This document shows, piece by piece, positions 1-7,792 of a stretch of 64,000 bases of DNA. The position numbers were made by a program, and so were the translations under genes. Each line of letters opens with the position of its first letter. Position 1 is the first letter of the stretch. The stretch is taken from contig NZ_JNXE01000030.1 of the NCBI RefSeq assembly GCF_000716605.1, forward strand, positions 62,001 to 126,000, written 5' to 3'. The notes under the pieces were generated by a model. The model was given only the letters and a program-made list of their open reading frames with translations, searched no databases and was not told the DNA's origin. Source of the DNA: Streptomyces sp. NRRL F-525 (GTDB lineage: Bacteria; Actinomycetota; Actinomycetes; Streptomycetales; Streptomycetaceae).

Positions 1-1543
1 CCTGGTAGGAGTTGACACGCAGTGCGAGGGCGATCTCGTACAACTCCTCGCGGGTCTGCGCGAAGCAGCCGCACAGGCCCTTGTCGACCTCGACGCCGTT
101 CGCCTCCAGCTCGGCGGTGACCAGCTGGCCGAGCACCTTGACGCAACTCCCGCAGCCCGTACCGGCCTTGGTGCACTTCTTCACCTCCGGCACGCTCGCG
201 CAGGAGTGGTCCGTCACCGCGCCGCGGATCGCGCCCTTGCTGACGTTGTGGCAGGAGCAGATGACGGCCGCGTCGGGCAGCGCGGAGGGACCGAGCTGGA
301 CGGCGCCCCCGGAACCGGCCGGCAGCACCAACTGCTCGGGGGAGACCGGCGGTACGGACCCGGTGAACGCGCGCAGGGTGCCGTACGCGTCCGCGTCGCC
401 GACCAGGATGCCGCCCAGCAGCTCGCCGCCCCGGCCGATCACCAGCTTCTTGTACGTCCCCGCCCGCGCGTCGGAGTAGACGACGTCGAGGCAGTCCGCG
501 GTCGCGCCGTGCGCGTCGCCGAAGGACGCCACGTCCACGCCGAGCAGCTTCAGCTTGGTCGACAAGTCGGCGCCGGTGAAGGCGGATTCGTCCTGGGCGA
601 TGGTCGCGGCGGCGGTCTCCGCCTGCTCGTAACCGGGCGCCACCAACCCGTACACCCGGCCGTCCGCCGCCAGCGCGCACTCGCCGATCGCGAACACGTG
701 CGGGTCGGTGACCGTACGGCACTGCTCGTCGACCGTGATGCCGCCGCGCTCACCGACCGACAGGCCCGAGGTGCGGGCGAGTTGGTCGCGGGGGCGGACA
801 CCGGCGCTGAACACCACCATGTCCGTGGCGAGTTGGGAACCGTCGGACAGCTTCATGCCGGTGACGGCGCCGTCCGCGTCGGCGAGGATCTCCTGCGTAC
901 CGGTCCCCGTGTGGACCGTCAGGCCCATGTCCTCGATGGTGCGCAGCAGGGCCGCGCCACCGCCCGCGTCGACCTGCACCGGCATCAGCCGGGGCGCGAA
1001 CTCCACGATGTGCGTGGTCAGTCCGAGCCCCTTGAGCGCACCAGCGGCTTCCAGCCCGAGCAGCCCACCCCCCACCACGGCACCCGTCGTCGCCCGCGAC
1101 CCGGCGTACTCCTCGATCGCGAGCAGGTCCTCGATCGTGCGATAGACGAAACAGCCCTCGGCGTCCTTGCCCGGAACGGGCGGCACGAACGGATACGAGC
1201 CGGTGGCGAGGACGAGCGTGTCGTACTCAACTGCCAGGCCGGAGCGGGCGGTTACGGTTCTCGCCGCCCGGTCGATCGTCTCCGCCGGGTCGCCGACGTA
1301 CAGCTCGATCCCGTGGTCCGCGATGAACTCCGCGTCCGTGAGCGAGAGTTCCTCGGGTGTGCGGCCCGAGAAGTACGAGGTGAGCTGGACGCGGTCGTAG
1401 GCAGGACGCGGTTCCTCGCACAGCACGACCACGCGGTGCGTCGCCGTCAGGCCGCGCTCGGCGAGCGCTTCGAGGAAGCGCTGACCGACCATGCCGTGGC
1501 CGACGAGCACGATGGTGGGCACCACACGCGGATTCGAGGTCAT
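1..1543 (-). CDS. nirB: Nitrite reductase [NAD(P)H] large subunit, 3' end off window
   Basis: Assimilatory nitrite reductase flavoprotein subunit, which reduces nitrite to ammonium with NAD(P)H in the cytoplasm. Read from ATG 1543, the visible ~514 residues show an N-terminal FAD/NAD fold (VLVGHGMVGQRFLEAL; second nucleotide motif GAVVGGGLLGLEAAGAL). A BFD-like [2Fe-2S] domain follows with its cysteines (VICSCHNVSKGAI ... CTKAGTGCGSCVKVL), then the conserved NirB stretch GLCGCFAQTREELYEIAL. The C-terminal ferredoxin-like and siroheme/4Fe-4S halves lie beyond position 1; family length is about 850 residues. A GlnR-like box array sits just upstream (1567-1604), fitting nitrogen control. Identification is firm; only the length is unknown. 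Confidence 0.95.
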   Translation of the reverse strand, partial: MTSNPRVVPTIVLVGHGMVGQRFLEALAERGLTATHRVVVLCEEPRPAYDRVQLTSYFSGRTPEELSLTDAEFIADHGIELYVGDPAETIDRAARTVTARSGLAVEYDTLVLATGSYPFVPPVPGKDAEGCFVYRTIEDLLAIEEYAGSRATTGAVVGGGLLGLEAAGALKGLGLTTHIVEFAPRLMPVQVDAGGGAALLRTIEDMGLTVHTGTGTQEILADADGAVTGMKLSDGSQLATDMVVFSAGVRPRDQLARTSGLSVGERGGITVDEQCRTVTDPHVFAIGECALAADGRVYGLVAPGYEQAETAAATIAQDESAFTGADLSTKLKLLGVDVASFGDAHGATADCLDVVYSDARAGTYKKLVIGRGGELLGGILVGDADAYGTLRAFTGSVPPVSPEQLVLPAGSGGAVQLGPSALPDAAVICSCHNVSKGAIRGAVTDHSCASVPEVKKCTKAGTGCGSCVKVLGQLVTAELEANGVEVDKGLCGCFAQTREELYEIALALRVNSYQ

Positions 1544-1566
1544 GCCCAGGAGCCTGCGACGCCGGT

Positions 1567-1604
1567 GTTACCCGACCGCATCCCACCTGTTTCCCGCGAG
1601 GAAC
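1567..1604 (-). promoter_or_regulatory. GlnR-like box array upstream of nirB
   Basis: On the minus strand this reads GTTCC-n6-GAAAC-n6-GATGC-n6-GTAAC: four 5-mers at exact 11-nt spacing, matching the layout of GlnR a/b half-sites (gTnAc-n6-GaAAc). Two boxes (GAAAC, GTAAC) match well and two are degenerate. It lies 24-61 nt upstream of the nirB start codon, and GlnR is known to control nir genes in Streptomyces. The spacing is seen; the binding is inferred. Confidence 0.5.
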
Positions 1605-1670
1605 GCTGCCCTCAGCGGGAGCGCGCGGGGGGTGTGAGGGTTCGGGGCGCGCGCCGGGGGAGCGGTGTGA

Positions 1671-1688
1671 GGTTCGGTTAACCGAACC
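1671..1688. promoter_or_regulatory. Perfect 18-bp palindrome in nirB/sensor intergenic region
   Basis: GGTTCGGTTAACCGAACC is a perfect dyad with no spacer, centred between the divergent nirB (minus) and the 1830 sensor-domain gene (plus), 142 nt from the latter. It looks like an operator for a dimeric regulator; the regulator is not identifiable from the site. Confidence 0.4.
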
Positions 1689-1829
1689 CCCGGGTCCCGT
1701 GCAGGCACCATCGTGTGCGCCGTGCGGCGGCGGAAGGCTGGAGGCATCGGTTCACAGCAGCTCACACGGGCTGCGCCGACACCCGTACACCGACTCCACG
1801 TCGCCGACCCATGTGCAGGGGGATGCACC

Positions 1830-2345
1830 ATGACCACCACCCGCGATCTGCCCACCCGACCGCCCGCCCCGGACCCGACCTCCGCCCACGCCCGGAACCT
1901 CGTCCGCGCCCCGTTCACCGCCACCACCTGGCGCCGCACCGCCTACGCGCTCCTCGCCCTCCCGCTGGGCCTGGCCTGCATCCCGCTCGCCCTCCTCGGC
2001 GCCCCCACGGCCCGCTGGCAGCGCGGGCTCGCCCACCGCTTCCTGGACACGGAGATCTCGGGCACAGCGCGCGCCGGCGGCCTGCCCCACGCCCTCCTCG
2101 CCACCCCGCTCAACCTGGTCACCGCGTTCATTACGCTCTACGGCTGGGCGATCGTCCCCATGAACCTCGGCTGGCCGCTCCGCGCGGGCGACGACTACTC
2201 CGGCGCCTGGGGCGGCCCGACCTTCGCCGGAGCGTGGGCCTTCCACGCGGTGATCGGCGGCATCGGCTTCCTCCTCCTGATGCCGTGGGTGGTGCGAGGC
2301 CTGACCGCCGTGCAGGTCCGTGTCGCCAGGGCGCTCCTCTCCTAG
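1830..2345 (+). CDS. Putative sensor-domain membrane protein
   Basis: 171-residue membrane protein resembling the free-standing 'sensor domain' found beside actinobacterial two-component systems. ATG 1830 gives MTTTRDLPTRP followed by a proline-rich N-terminus. Hydrophobic segments lie at about residues 38-58 (ALLALPLGLACIPLALLG), 88-108 (LLATPLNLVTAFITLYGWAIV) and 135-155 (FHAVIGGIGFLLLMPWVV). The gene ends 9 nt before the histidine kinase start, so co-transcription is very likely. Its TM layout resembles the N-terminal half of that kinase, suggesting a duplicated input module that could pair with it. The ligand is unknown. An earlier in-frame start at 1713 exists but extends into poorly coding sequence. 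Confidence 0.8.
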   Translation: MTTTRDLPTRPPAPDPTSAHARNLVRAPFTATTWRRTAYALLALPLGLACIPLALLGAPTARWQRGLAHRFLDTEISGTARAGGLPHALLATPLNLVTAFITLYGWAIVPMNLGWPLRAGDDYSGAWGGPTFAGAWAFHAVIGGIGFLLLMPWVVRGLTAVQVRVARALLS

Positions 2346-2354
2346 GTTGATCCC

Positions 2355-3650
2355 ATGCCGAGCCTCCGCTCCCGTCTCCGCTCCCTCGCCACCGCCACCT
2401 TCGGCCGCCCCGCCCTGGCCGCCGTCCTCTACGGCGTGCTGGCCCTCCCGCTCGCCCTCGTCGGCTTCTTCCTCACGCTCGTCGGGCTGGCGTTCGGCGG
2501 GGCGCTGTCGGTGACCACGCTCGGCCTGTGGCTGCTGGCGGCGACCGTGCGCGGCGCGCTGGCGCTGGGCGCGCTGCAACGCGGTCTCGCCCGGCGGCTG
2601 TTGGGCCTGGACATCGAGGAGCCGGGAGCGCCGGGCGGCAGCGGGATCCTGGGGTGGCGGCGCGGAGTGCTGCTCGACCGGTCCGGCTGGCGCGCCGTCG
2701 GCTGCGCGCTGCTGACGCCGTTCACCGCCGTCTTCGCGTACGCCGCCGTCGTCATCGGATACGTCTACGGCGTCCTGCTCACCCTCCACCCGCTGCTCAA
2801 GCGCTGGAACTACAACACGGTTCACGGCACCGACGGCTCCGCGGACCGCCACGTGTCACTGGAGTTCTTCGGCCACCAACTCGACTCCTGGCCACGCTGG
2901 TTGATCCCGTTCGCGGCCGGGCTGCTGTTGCTGGCAGTCGCCCCGCTCCTCCTTCGCTACGCCCTCGGCCCGCACCGCGCCCTGCTGACCGTGCTGCTCG
3001 GCCCCGACGCCGCGACCCGCCGGATCCGGACCCTGGAGGAGACCCGCGCCCGAGCCGTCGACGACGCCGCGCAGACCCTTCGCCGTATCGAACGAGACCT
3101 GCACGACGGAACCCAGGCCCGCCTCGTCGCCCTGGCCATGCACCTCACCCTGATCCGCGAACTGGTCACCGCAGGCGCCGAACCCGACCGCGTCCTCACC
3201 GTCGTGGACACGGCCCAGGGCAACGCGACCCAGGCCATCACCGACCTGCGCCACCTGGTCAAGGGCATCCATCCGCCCGTACTCGACGAGGGACTGCACG
3301 CCGCCCTCACCACCCTCGCCGCCGACAGCGCCCTCCCCGTCACCCTCACCACCGACATCGGCACCCGCCCCACCCCGGCCGTCGAGACCATCGCCTACTT
3401 CTGCGCGGCCGAACTCCTCGCCAACGCCACGAAACACGCCCACGCCACGGCAGCCACCGTCGACGTCACCGCCCGCGACGGCCTCCTCCGCCTCCTCGTC
3501 ACCGACGACGGACAGGGCGGCGCGCTGATCGGCGCGGGCTCCGGCCTGACCGGCCTCCTGGCCCGCGTCCGCACGGTCGACGGCACACTGACCTGCGACA
3601 GCCCGCCCGGAGGCCCTACGGTGGTCACGGTCGAACTGCCCCACATCTGA
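2355..3650 (+). CDS. Two-component sensor histidine kinase
   Basis: 431-residue membrane histidine kinase of the NarL-partner (HisKA_3) type. Residues ~1-220 form the membrane sensor domain with several TM segments (AAVLYGVLALPLALVGFFL; LIPFAAGLLLLAVAPLLL). The phosphoacceptor box is RIERDLHDGTQARLVALA, near residue 250. The HATPase domain shows the N box AAELLANATKHAHA and G-rich motifs VTDDGQGG and GSGLTGLLARV. It starts 9 nt after the small sensor protein and ends 25 nt before the response regulator, making a three-gene operon. Autophosphorylation and transfer to the downstream regulator are expected; the signal is not deducible. Confidence 0.95.
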   Translation: MPSLRSRLRSLATATFGRPALAAVLYGVLALPLALVGFFLTLVGLAFGGALSVTTLGLWLLAATVRGALALGALQRGLARRLLGLDIEEPGAPGGSGILGWRRGVLLDRSGWRAVGCALLTPFTAVFAYAAVVIGYVYGVLLTLHPLLKRWNYNTVHGTDGSADRHVSLEFFGHQLDSWPRWLIPFAAGLLLLAVAPLLLRYALGPHRALLTVLLGPDAATRRIRTLEETRARAVDDAAQTLRRIERDLHDGTQARLVALAMHLTLIRELVTAGAEPDRVLTVVDTAQGNATQAITDLRHLVKGIHPPVLDEGLHAALTTLAADSALPVTLTTDIGTRPTPAVETIAYFCAAELLANATKHAHATAATVDVTARDGLLRLLVTDDGQGGALIGAGSGLTGLLARVRTVDGTLTCDSPPGGPTVVTVELPHI

Positions 3651-3675
3651 CCCGACACGACCTGAACGGAGCCGT

Positions 3676-4323
3676 ATGCGCGTCGTCATCGCCGAGGACT
3701 CGGCCCTGCTGCGCGACGGCCTGGTCCAGTTGCTCCAACTCCGGGACGTGGAGGTGGTCGCGGCGGTGGGCGACGCGGAGTCCCTGCTGACCGCCGTCGC
3801 GGCCCACGCACCCGACGTAGCCGTCGTGGACATCCGCCTCCCGCCCACCCAGACGGACGAGGGCGTACGAGCGGCCGTACAACTACGCGACCGGCACCCC
3901 GCGACCGGCGTCCTGCTCTTCTCTCAGTACGTCGAGACGACCCACGCGGCCCAACTCCTCGGCAACCCGGCCGGGTTCGGGTACCTGCTCAAGGAACGGG
4001 TCGTGGACATCAGGGAGTTCGTCGGAGCGCTGGAACGCGTCGCGGCCGGCGGCACCGCACTCGACCCCGAGGTGGTGGCCCAACTCTTCGGCGCCGCCCG
4101 CCGATCCACCGCCCTCGACACCCTCACCCCGCGCGAACGCGAGGTCCTGGCGCTGATGGCGGAGGGCCGCACGAACCACGCGATCGCCACCGCGTTCACG
4201 GTCTCGGAACGAGCCGTGGAGAAACACGTGGCCAACATCTTCGCGAAGCTCGACCTGCCGCCTTCGGAGACGGGAAACCGCCGGGTGCTGGCGGTACTCC
4301 GCTACCTGGAAACGGCCCGCTGA
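3676..4323 (+). CDS. LuxR/NarL-family response regulator
   Basis: 215-residue DNA-binding response regulator. The receiver domain (residues 1-120) has the acidic pair ED at 7-8, the phospho-acceptor Asp52 in AVVDIRLPP, and the switch Lys in FGYLLKERV. The C-terminal LuxR-type HTH (about 145-205) reads LTPREREVLALMAEGRTNHAIATAF and then SERAVEKHVANIFAKL. It is the last gene of the operon with the sensor protein and kinase, and is the kinase's obvious partner. Targets are unknown. Confidence 0.95.
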   Translation: MRVVIAEDSALLRDGLVQLLQLRDVEVVAAVGDAESLLTAVAAHAPDVAVVDIRLPPTQTDEGVRAAVQLRDRHPATGVLLFSQYVETTHAAQLLGNPAGFGYLLKERVVDIREFVGALERVAAGGTALDPEVVAQLFGAARRSTALDTLTPREREVLALMAEGRTNHAIATAFTVSERAVEKHVANIFAKLDLPPSETGNRRVLAVLRYLETAR

Positions 4324-4644
4324 GGCCCGCCGAGGCTCACCACCCCCTCAACGGTCGCAGTCCTCTGCCTCCCCGTCCTCGCGGGCACCCCGGCACCGGC
4401 ACGTTCCTGGTCCTCGCGCTCACCGTCGTGCGATCGACCGGGTTCGGCCCGGTCCAACTCGCCCCGCGCGTCGAGTTCGTCCAGGACCGTCCGGTGGATC
4501 CGACGCCACAGCCCGCTCGTCACACGGAGCGGTCCCGCCGCCCTGCGGACGGGAGTTGAACGACGGCGACAACGGAGCGGCCAGCTCCCGCAGACCATCA
4601 GAAAATCCCGAACTCATCATTCACGCTCCGGGCAGGATGCCTCT
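4324..4644. other. Intergenic stretch, no supported gene
   Basis: About 320 bases between the response regulator and the LRV protein. A minus-strand reading frame (4302-4598) exists but is arginine/threonine-rich, has no family motif and overlaps the regulator's end. I see no RNA gene or clear terminator here. Confidence 0.5.
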
Positions 4645-6162
4645 GTGCATCACATCCTGTGCGGGCTCGCCGCCAATCCAGCCCTGTCGTCCGAGCTGGT
4701 CGACCGGCTGATATCCATCGCGGACGACGACATCGCCATGGACCTCGCCTGTCGCGCGGACCTCAGCCGCGCACAGGCGGTCGCGTTGGCCGAGCGCGTC
4801 GACGCGAGCGCGGTGCGGCTCGCGCACGAGGGCCGGCTGACCGCCGCCGACGTCGATCCCTCTGTCTGGCCGGATGCCGCCCTCGCCCTGCTCGACCACG
4901 GTGTCGGCCGCCCGGAGTGGGCGCGCCTCCTCGCGGCGGACCGGGTCCGTGAGCGCCGGGAGAAGCTGGCCGCCTGCCCCGGCCTCCCGTCCGACGTGGT
5001 GGACACGCTCGCGGCGGACCCGGACGTACGTGTCGTCGCCGAACTCGCGTTGTGGACCACCCCGGACGTGGCCGCGAGCCTCGCCGCGCATCCGCACGCC
5101 GAGGTACGCCGCGCGGTGGCGGGCAACGAGGCGACACCCCCCGCCGTACTGGCGGCGTTGCTGACCGGAGAAGGGCTGCCTGCGGCGCGACACTGCCTCG
5201 TCTGTGACCGCGAGGAGACCCCCTTCGTTCACGATCGGCAGTGCCCACGGCTCGACTGCGATCTACCGCCGGGCGCCTACTGCGACGGCTCCCACGAGTC
5301 CACCGTCCATGGCATGCGGGAGGCGGCACTGCGTAACCCCGCCACCCCCGTCGAAGCCGTCGTCGGTTTCGTGGACCATCCGTCGATGCTGTTGCGCTGG
5401 GCGCTCGCCGCCCGCCGGGACCTGCCCCGGCAGGCGTGTGCGCGGCTCGCCTCGGACCCCGTTCCCGGTGTGCGCGCCGACCTTGCCGAGAATCCCGTGA
5501 TCGACGATGCCCTGATCCGTGTGCTGGCCGGTGACCGCGACCCCGACGTGCGCCGCAGGCTCGCGCACCATCCCCGCGTGCCGCTCGACGTGCTCACCCG
5601 GCTGGCCCGAACTGCCAAGATCGGCAACACCCTTCTGCCCCGTATCGCCACCGCTTCTCCCGCCGAGGTGGAAGAACTGGCCGAGTCATCGGACCCGGCT
5701 GCCCGCATGCTCGTGGCCCACCTACGAAATGTGCCACCCGCGATACGCGACCGTCTGGCCGACGACCCCGACGCGAAGGTGGTCAAGGCCCTCGCTCCGC
5801 ATCCCGGCCTCACCGAAGCGCAGTTGCGCGCCATGGTCGACCGGCACGGCGTCCGCGTTCTGGCCAAGGTGGCGACCAACCCGGACGCACCCCCGGCACT
5901 GCTGGAGGAACTGGTCCGGCACAGTCCGACGGTGCAGAAGGTGTTCCGTGAGGTGGCCCGGCATCGCGGAGCAACGGCCTCGGCCCTGCTCGTCTGCCTC
6001 GCGGACAGACAGGCAAGACCCGTGGCCGCCCGCCATCCATCACTCCCGCCACCGGTCGTCGTAGAGCTGCTCGCCGACGCGGACTGGCAGGTAGTGGAGG
6101 CAGCAGCAGCCAACCCGTCCCTGCCGCTTGCCGTGCTGTCCGATCTGGTGTGCCCGCAGTGA
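4645..6162 (+). CDS. Leucine-rich repeat variant (LRV/HEAT-like) protein
   Basis: 505-residue soluble alpha-solenoid protein built of about 16 degenerate repeats of roughly 24-30 residues with the pattern LAxxPxxPxxVLxxLAxDPDxxVRxxLAxHP. Examples are LAACPGLPSDVVDTLAADPD, LAHHPRVPLDVLTRLAR and AAANPSLPLAVLSDL. Around residues 180-215 the array is interrupted by a Cys/His-rich insert (CLVCDREE ... CPRLDC ... YCDGSHESTVHG) that could bind zinc or an Fe-S cluster. Bacterial LRV proteins are known with an Fe-S module, but there it sits at the N-terminus. GTG 4645 was chosen because the nearby ATG 4637 is out of frame. There is no signal peptide. Role unknown; protein binding is likely. Confidence 0.8.
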   Translation: MHHILCGLAANPALSSELVDRLISIADDDIAMDLACRADLSRAQAVALAERVDASAVRLAHEGRLTAADVDPSVWPDAALALLDHGVGRPEWARLLAADRVRERREKLAACPGLPSDVVDTLAADPDVRVVAELALWTTPDVAASLAAHPHAEVRRAVAGNEATPPAVLAALLTGEGLPAARHCLVCDREETPFVHDRQCPRLDCDLPPGAYCDGSHESTVHGMREAALRNPATPVEAVVGFVDHPSMLLRWALAARRDLPRQACARLASDPVPGVRADLAENPVIDDALIRVLAGDRDPDVRRRLAHHPRVPLDVLTRLARTAKIGNTLLPRIATASPAEVEELAESSDPAARMLVAHLRNVPPAIRDRLADDPDAKVVKALAPHPGLTEAQLRAMVDRHGVRVLAKVATNPDAPPALLEELVRHSPTVQKVFREVARHRGATASALLVCLADRQARPVAARHPSLPPPVVVELLADADWQVVEAAAANPSLPLAVLSDLVCPQ

Positions 6163-6172
6163 GAGTTCCACC

Positions 6173-6204
6173 CGCGGCTCCGCCGCGTGGGCGCGACCAG
6201 CCAC
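6173..6204. repeat. Truncated Streptomyces intergenic repeat (GCGGCGGAGCCGC variant)
   Basis: Directly after the LRV stop codon. The segment reads CGCGGCTCCGCCGCG followed by TGGGCGCGACCAGCCAC, i.e. the end of the dispersed 'GTGGCTGGTCGC' repeat joined to a GC hairpin, as at 37406-37459. The hairpin may help terminate transcription. Confidence 0.5.
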
Positions 6205-6245
6205 AGCGGACTTGCAGACGACGCACGGCCCTTCCCTGGAAGCCC

Positions 6246-6863
6246 CTACCGACTCCCACTCAGGTGCGCGAACACGACGACATTCCCCTGATACCCCGTC
6301 GCCCGCGAATACCCGCCCCCACACGTGATCACCCTCAACTCGGGCCGCCGCGCAGCCCCGTACACCTTCTGATCCGGAAACCGGCTCGCCTGATACACCT
6401 CGACCGCGTCCACCGTGAACAGCGCGACGCTCCCGTCCAACCGGTCCAACTCGATCGTGTTGCCCTTCTTCAGGGCACCGAGGTCGTAGAAGACGGCAGG
6501 CCCGTCGGCGTTGTCGACATGCCCCGCGACGACCGCCGTACCGGTCTCACCCGGGGTGGTCCCGGCCTCGTACCACCCGGCGAGGTTCTTCTTCGCGGCC
6601 GGGGGCACGTCCAGGCTGCCGGCGCTCGTCAGCTTGAGGCCCATCAGCGGGGCGTTCACATGGATGGCCGGGATACGGATGCGGTCCGGAGGCGACGGCG
6701 GCAGGGCACGCGCCGCGGTGCGCCCGGCGACCGGGTCGGGCCGGCCCTCGGCGGCGGACGGCTGCGGCGGAGCGTTCGTATCGGAACCGCTGGTCAACAG
6801 CCACGCGCCGGTGCACAGCGCGACCACGGTGACGGCCCCTATCGCGGTGTTGCCGAGACGCAT
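6246..6863 (-). CDS. Class F sortase
   Basis: 205-residue membrane-anchored transpeptidase-family protein. ATG 6863 gives MRLGNTAIGAVTVVALCTGAWLL (N-terminal anchor), then a low-complexity linker and the sortase barrel beginning DRIRIPAIHVNAPL. The catalytic triad is visible: His in VVAGHVDN, Cys in LRVITCGGGYS, and Arg in YSRATGYQGNVVVFA. The short length without a C-terminal TM fits actinobacterial class F (sortase E/F-like) enzymes. The gene for a C-terminally anchored secreted protein lies 113 nt upstream on the same strand, a natural candidate substrate or partner. A longer frame upstream is shadow sequence. Confidence 0.9.
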   Translation of the reverse strand: MRLGNTAIGAVTVVALCTGAWLLTSGSDTNAPPQPSAAEGRPDPVAGRTAARALPPSPPDRIRIPAIHVNAPLMGLKLTSAGSLDVPPAAKKNLAGWYEAGTTPGETGTAVVAGHVDNADGPAVFYDLGALKKGNTIELDRLDGSVALFTVDAVEVYQASRFPDQKVYGAARRPELRVITCGGGYSRATGYQGNVVVFAHLSGSR

Positions 6864-6976
6864 AACGCACCCCTCTCCAGTAACTGGCCCCGCGCCCCCT
6901 CCGAGCCACGAGGGGCGTCGGACCCGGAGGGGGACGGGACGTGCGGTACCGGCGGACGGACAGCGGAGGGTGTCCG

Positions 6977-7495
6977 TCAGAACCTGTCGCCTCTCGCCCG
7001 GCGATGCAGGAGCCAGGTACCGCCCGCGGCGGCGACGGCGAGAGCCGCCACGCCGGCCGCGGTCTGCACGGGGTCGGGGCCCAAGGCGCCACCGACCCCC
7101 GTCTTCACACTGCCCCGCGGCTGCACCTGCTGCCGCATCGAGGCCAGCGTCACCATCAGATCGCCGCTGACCTGCCGCCCGTCCGTGCACTTCGCGACGA
7201 TCTCGTACGTCCCCGGCTGCGCACTCGGCGGCACCTTGAACTGCCCGATGGCGTCGCCCTCGTGCGCGCTCGGCGCCAGCGTGAACGTGCCGGCGCCCAC
7301 CGCGCTGGCATCACCGGCGGCCGTACCGTCGTCGCCGCACGCCGCCGTGTTGACCGTGACGTCGCCGCCCGGCACGGCGTTCGACGGGAACACCTCCAGA
7401 CTGCCGGTCTCGCCGCCGTAGGCCGGCGCGGTCGCGAGACCCGCGGCGGCTACGGCGAGCGCGGTGCCGGTCAGCAGACGGGCGGTACGACGCAT
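6977..7495 (-). CDS. Secreted, C-terminally membrane-anchored protein beside sortase
   Basis: 172 residues. The signal peptide is MRRTARLLTGTALAVAAAGLATAPAYG, followed by a beta-rich extracellular domain of about 90 residues (PGGDVTVNTAACGDDG ... PGTYEIVAKCTDGRQVSG) with two cysteines that could form a disulfide. A C-terminal hydrophobic helix (VQTAAGVAALAVAAAGGTWLL) ends in the positive tail HRRARGDRF. This is the architecture of a sorted surface protein, but I see no LPxTG or LAxTG box before the helix; VKTGVGG is the nearest stretch. It may therefore be simply membrane-anchored. It lies upstream of the sortase, probably in one operon. Confidence 0.8.
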   Translation of the reverse strand: MRRTARLLTGTALAVAAAGLATAPAYGGETGSLEVFPSNAVPGGDVTVNTAACGDDGTAAGDASAVGAGTFTLAPSAHEGDAIGQFKVPPSAQPGTYEIVAKCTDGRQVSGDLMVTLASMRQQVQPRGSVKTGVGGALGPDPVQTAAGVAALAVAAAGGTWLLHRRARGDRF

Positions 7496-7755
7496 CGGTG
7501 CTCCTCCGAGCTGTGGTTGGCTGCCCTTCCGAGGTAAGTGGCACCGGGCCGAGCCCGCTTCCTGAGCGAGCGTCAGAATTGCGGTGAATGGGTGTCAGAA
7601 AGAGCCTCCGACACGCCTTCTCGACGCTGTTTCAGCAGGTCATAGCGGTACGACGGGCTACGGCGAAACCCGTCCCGGAGAAGAACCCGAAGAGCGCAAG
7701 CCGCGCGTGTGAACGGGTGACCGGGCGCCGCCGGCGAGGCCGAGGTCGGCAGCCC

Positions 7756-7783
7756 TTGACCTCAAGAATGGTTAAGGTACGAC
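7756..7783 (+). promoter_or_regulatory. Candidate promoter with dyad operator for FMN reductase
   Basis: TTGACC (-35, 7756-7761), 16-nt spacer, TACGAC (-10, 7778-7783). An imperfect dyad ACCTCAAG-AATG-GTTAAGGT (7759-7778) overlaps it, resembling operators of redox-sensing regulators. The start codon at 7793 lies ~10 nt past the -10 box, so the transcript may be leaderless. The rest of 7496-7755 shows no gene. Confidence 0.45.
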
Positions 7784-7792
7784 GCTGCCCGC

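Noticed and set aside
206..1681. Long plus-strand reading frames over nirB
   Set aside because: Antisense shadow frames in high-GC DNA; Arg/Gly/Val-rich without motifs, while the minus strand encodes clear NirB sequence.
4302..4598. Possible minus-strand gene after the response regulator
   Set aside because: No motif or hydrophobic pattern, Arg/Thr-rich, and it overlaps the end of the regulator gene.
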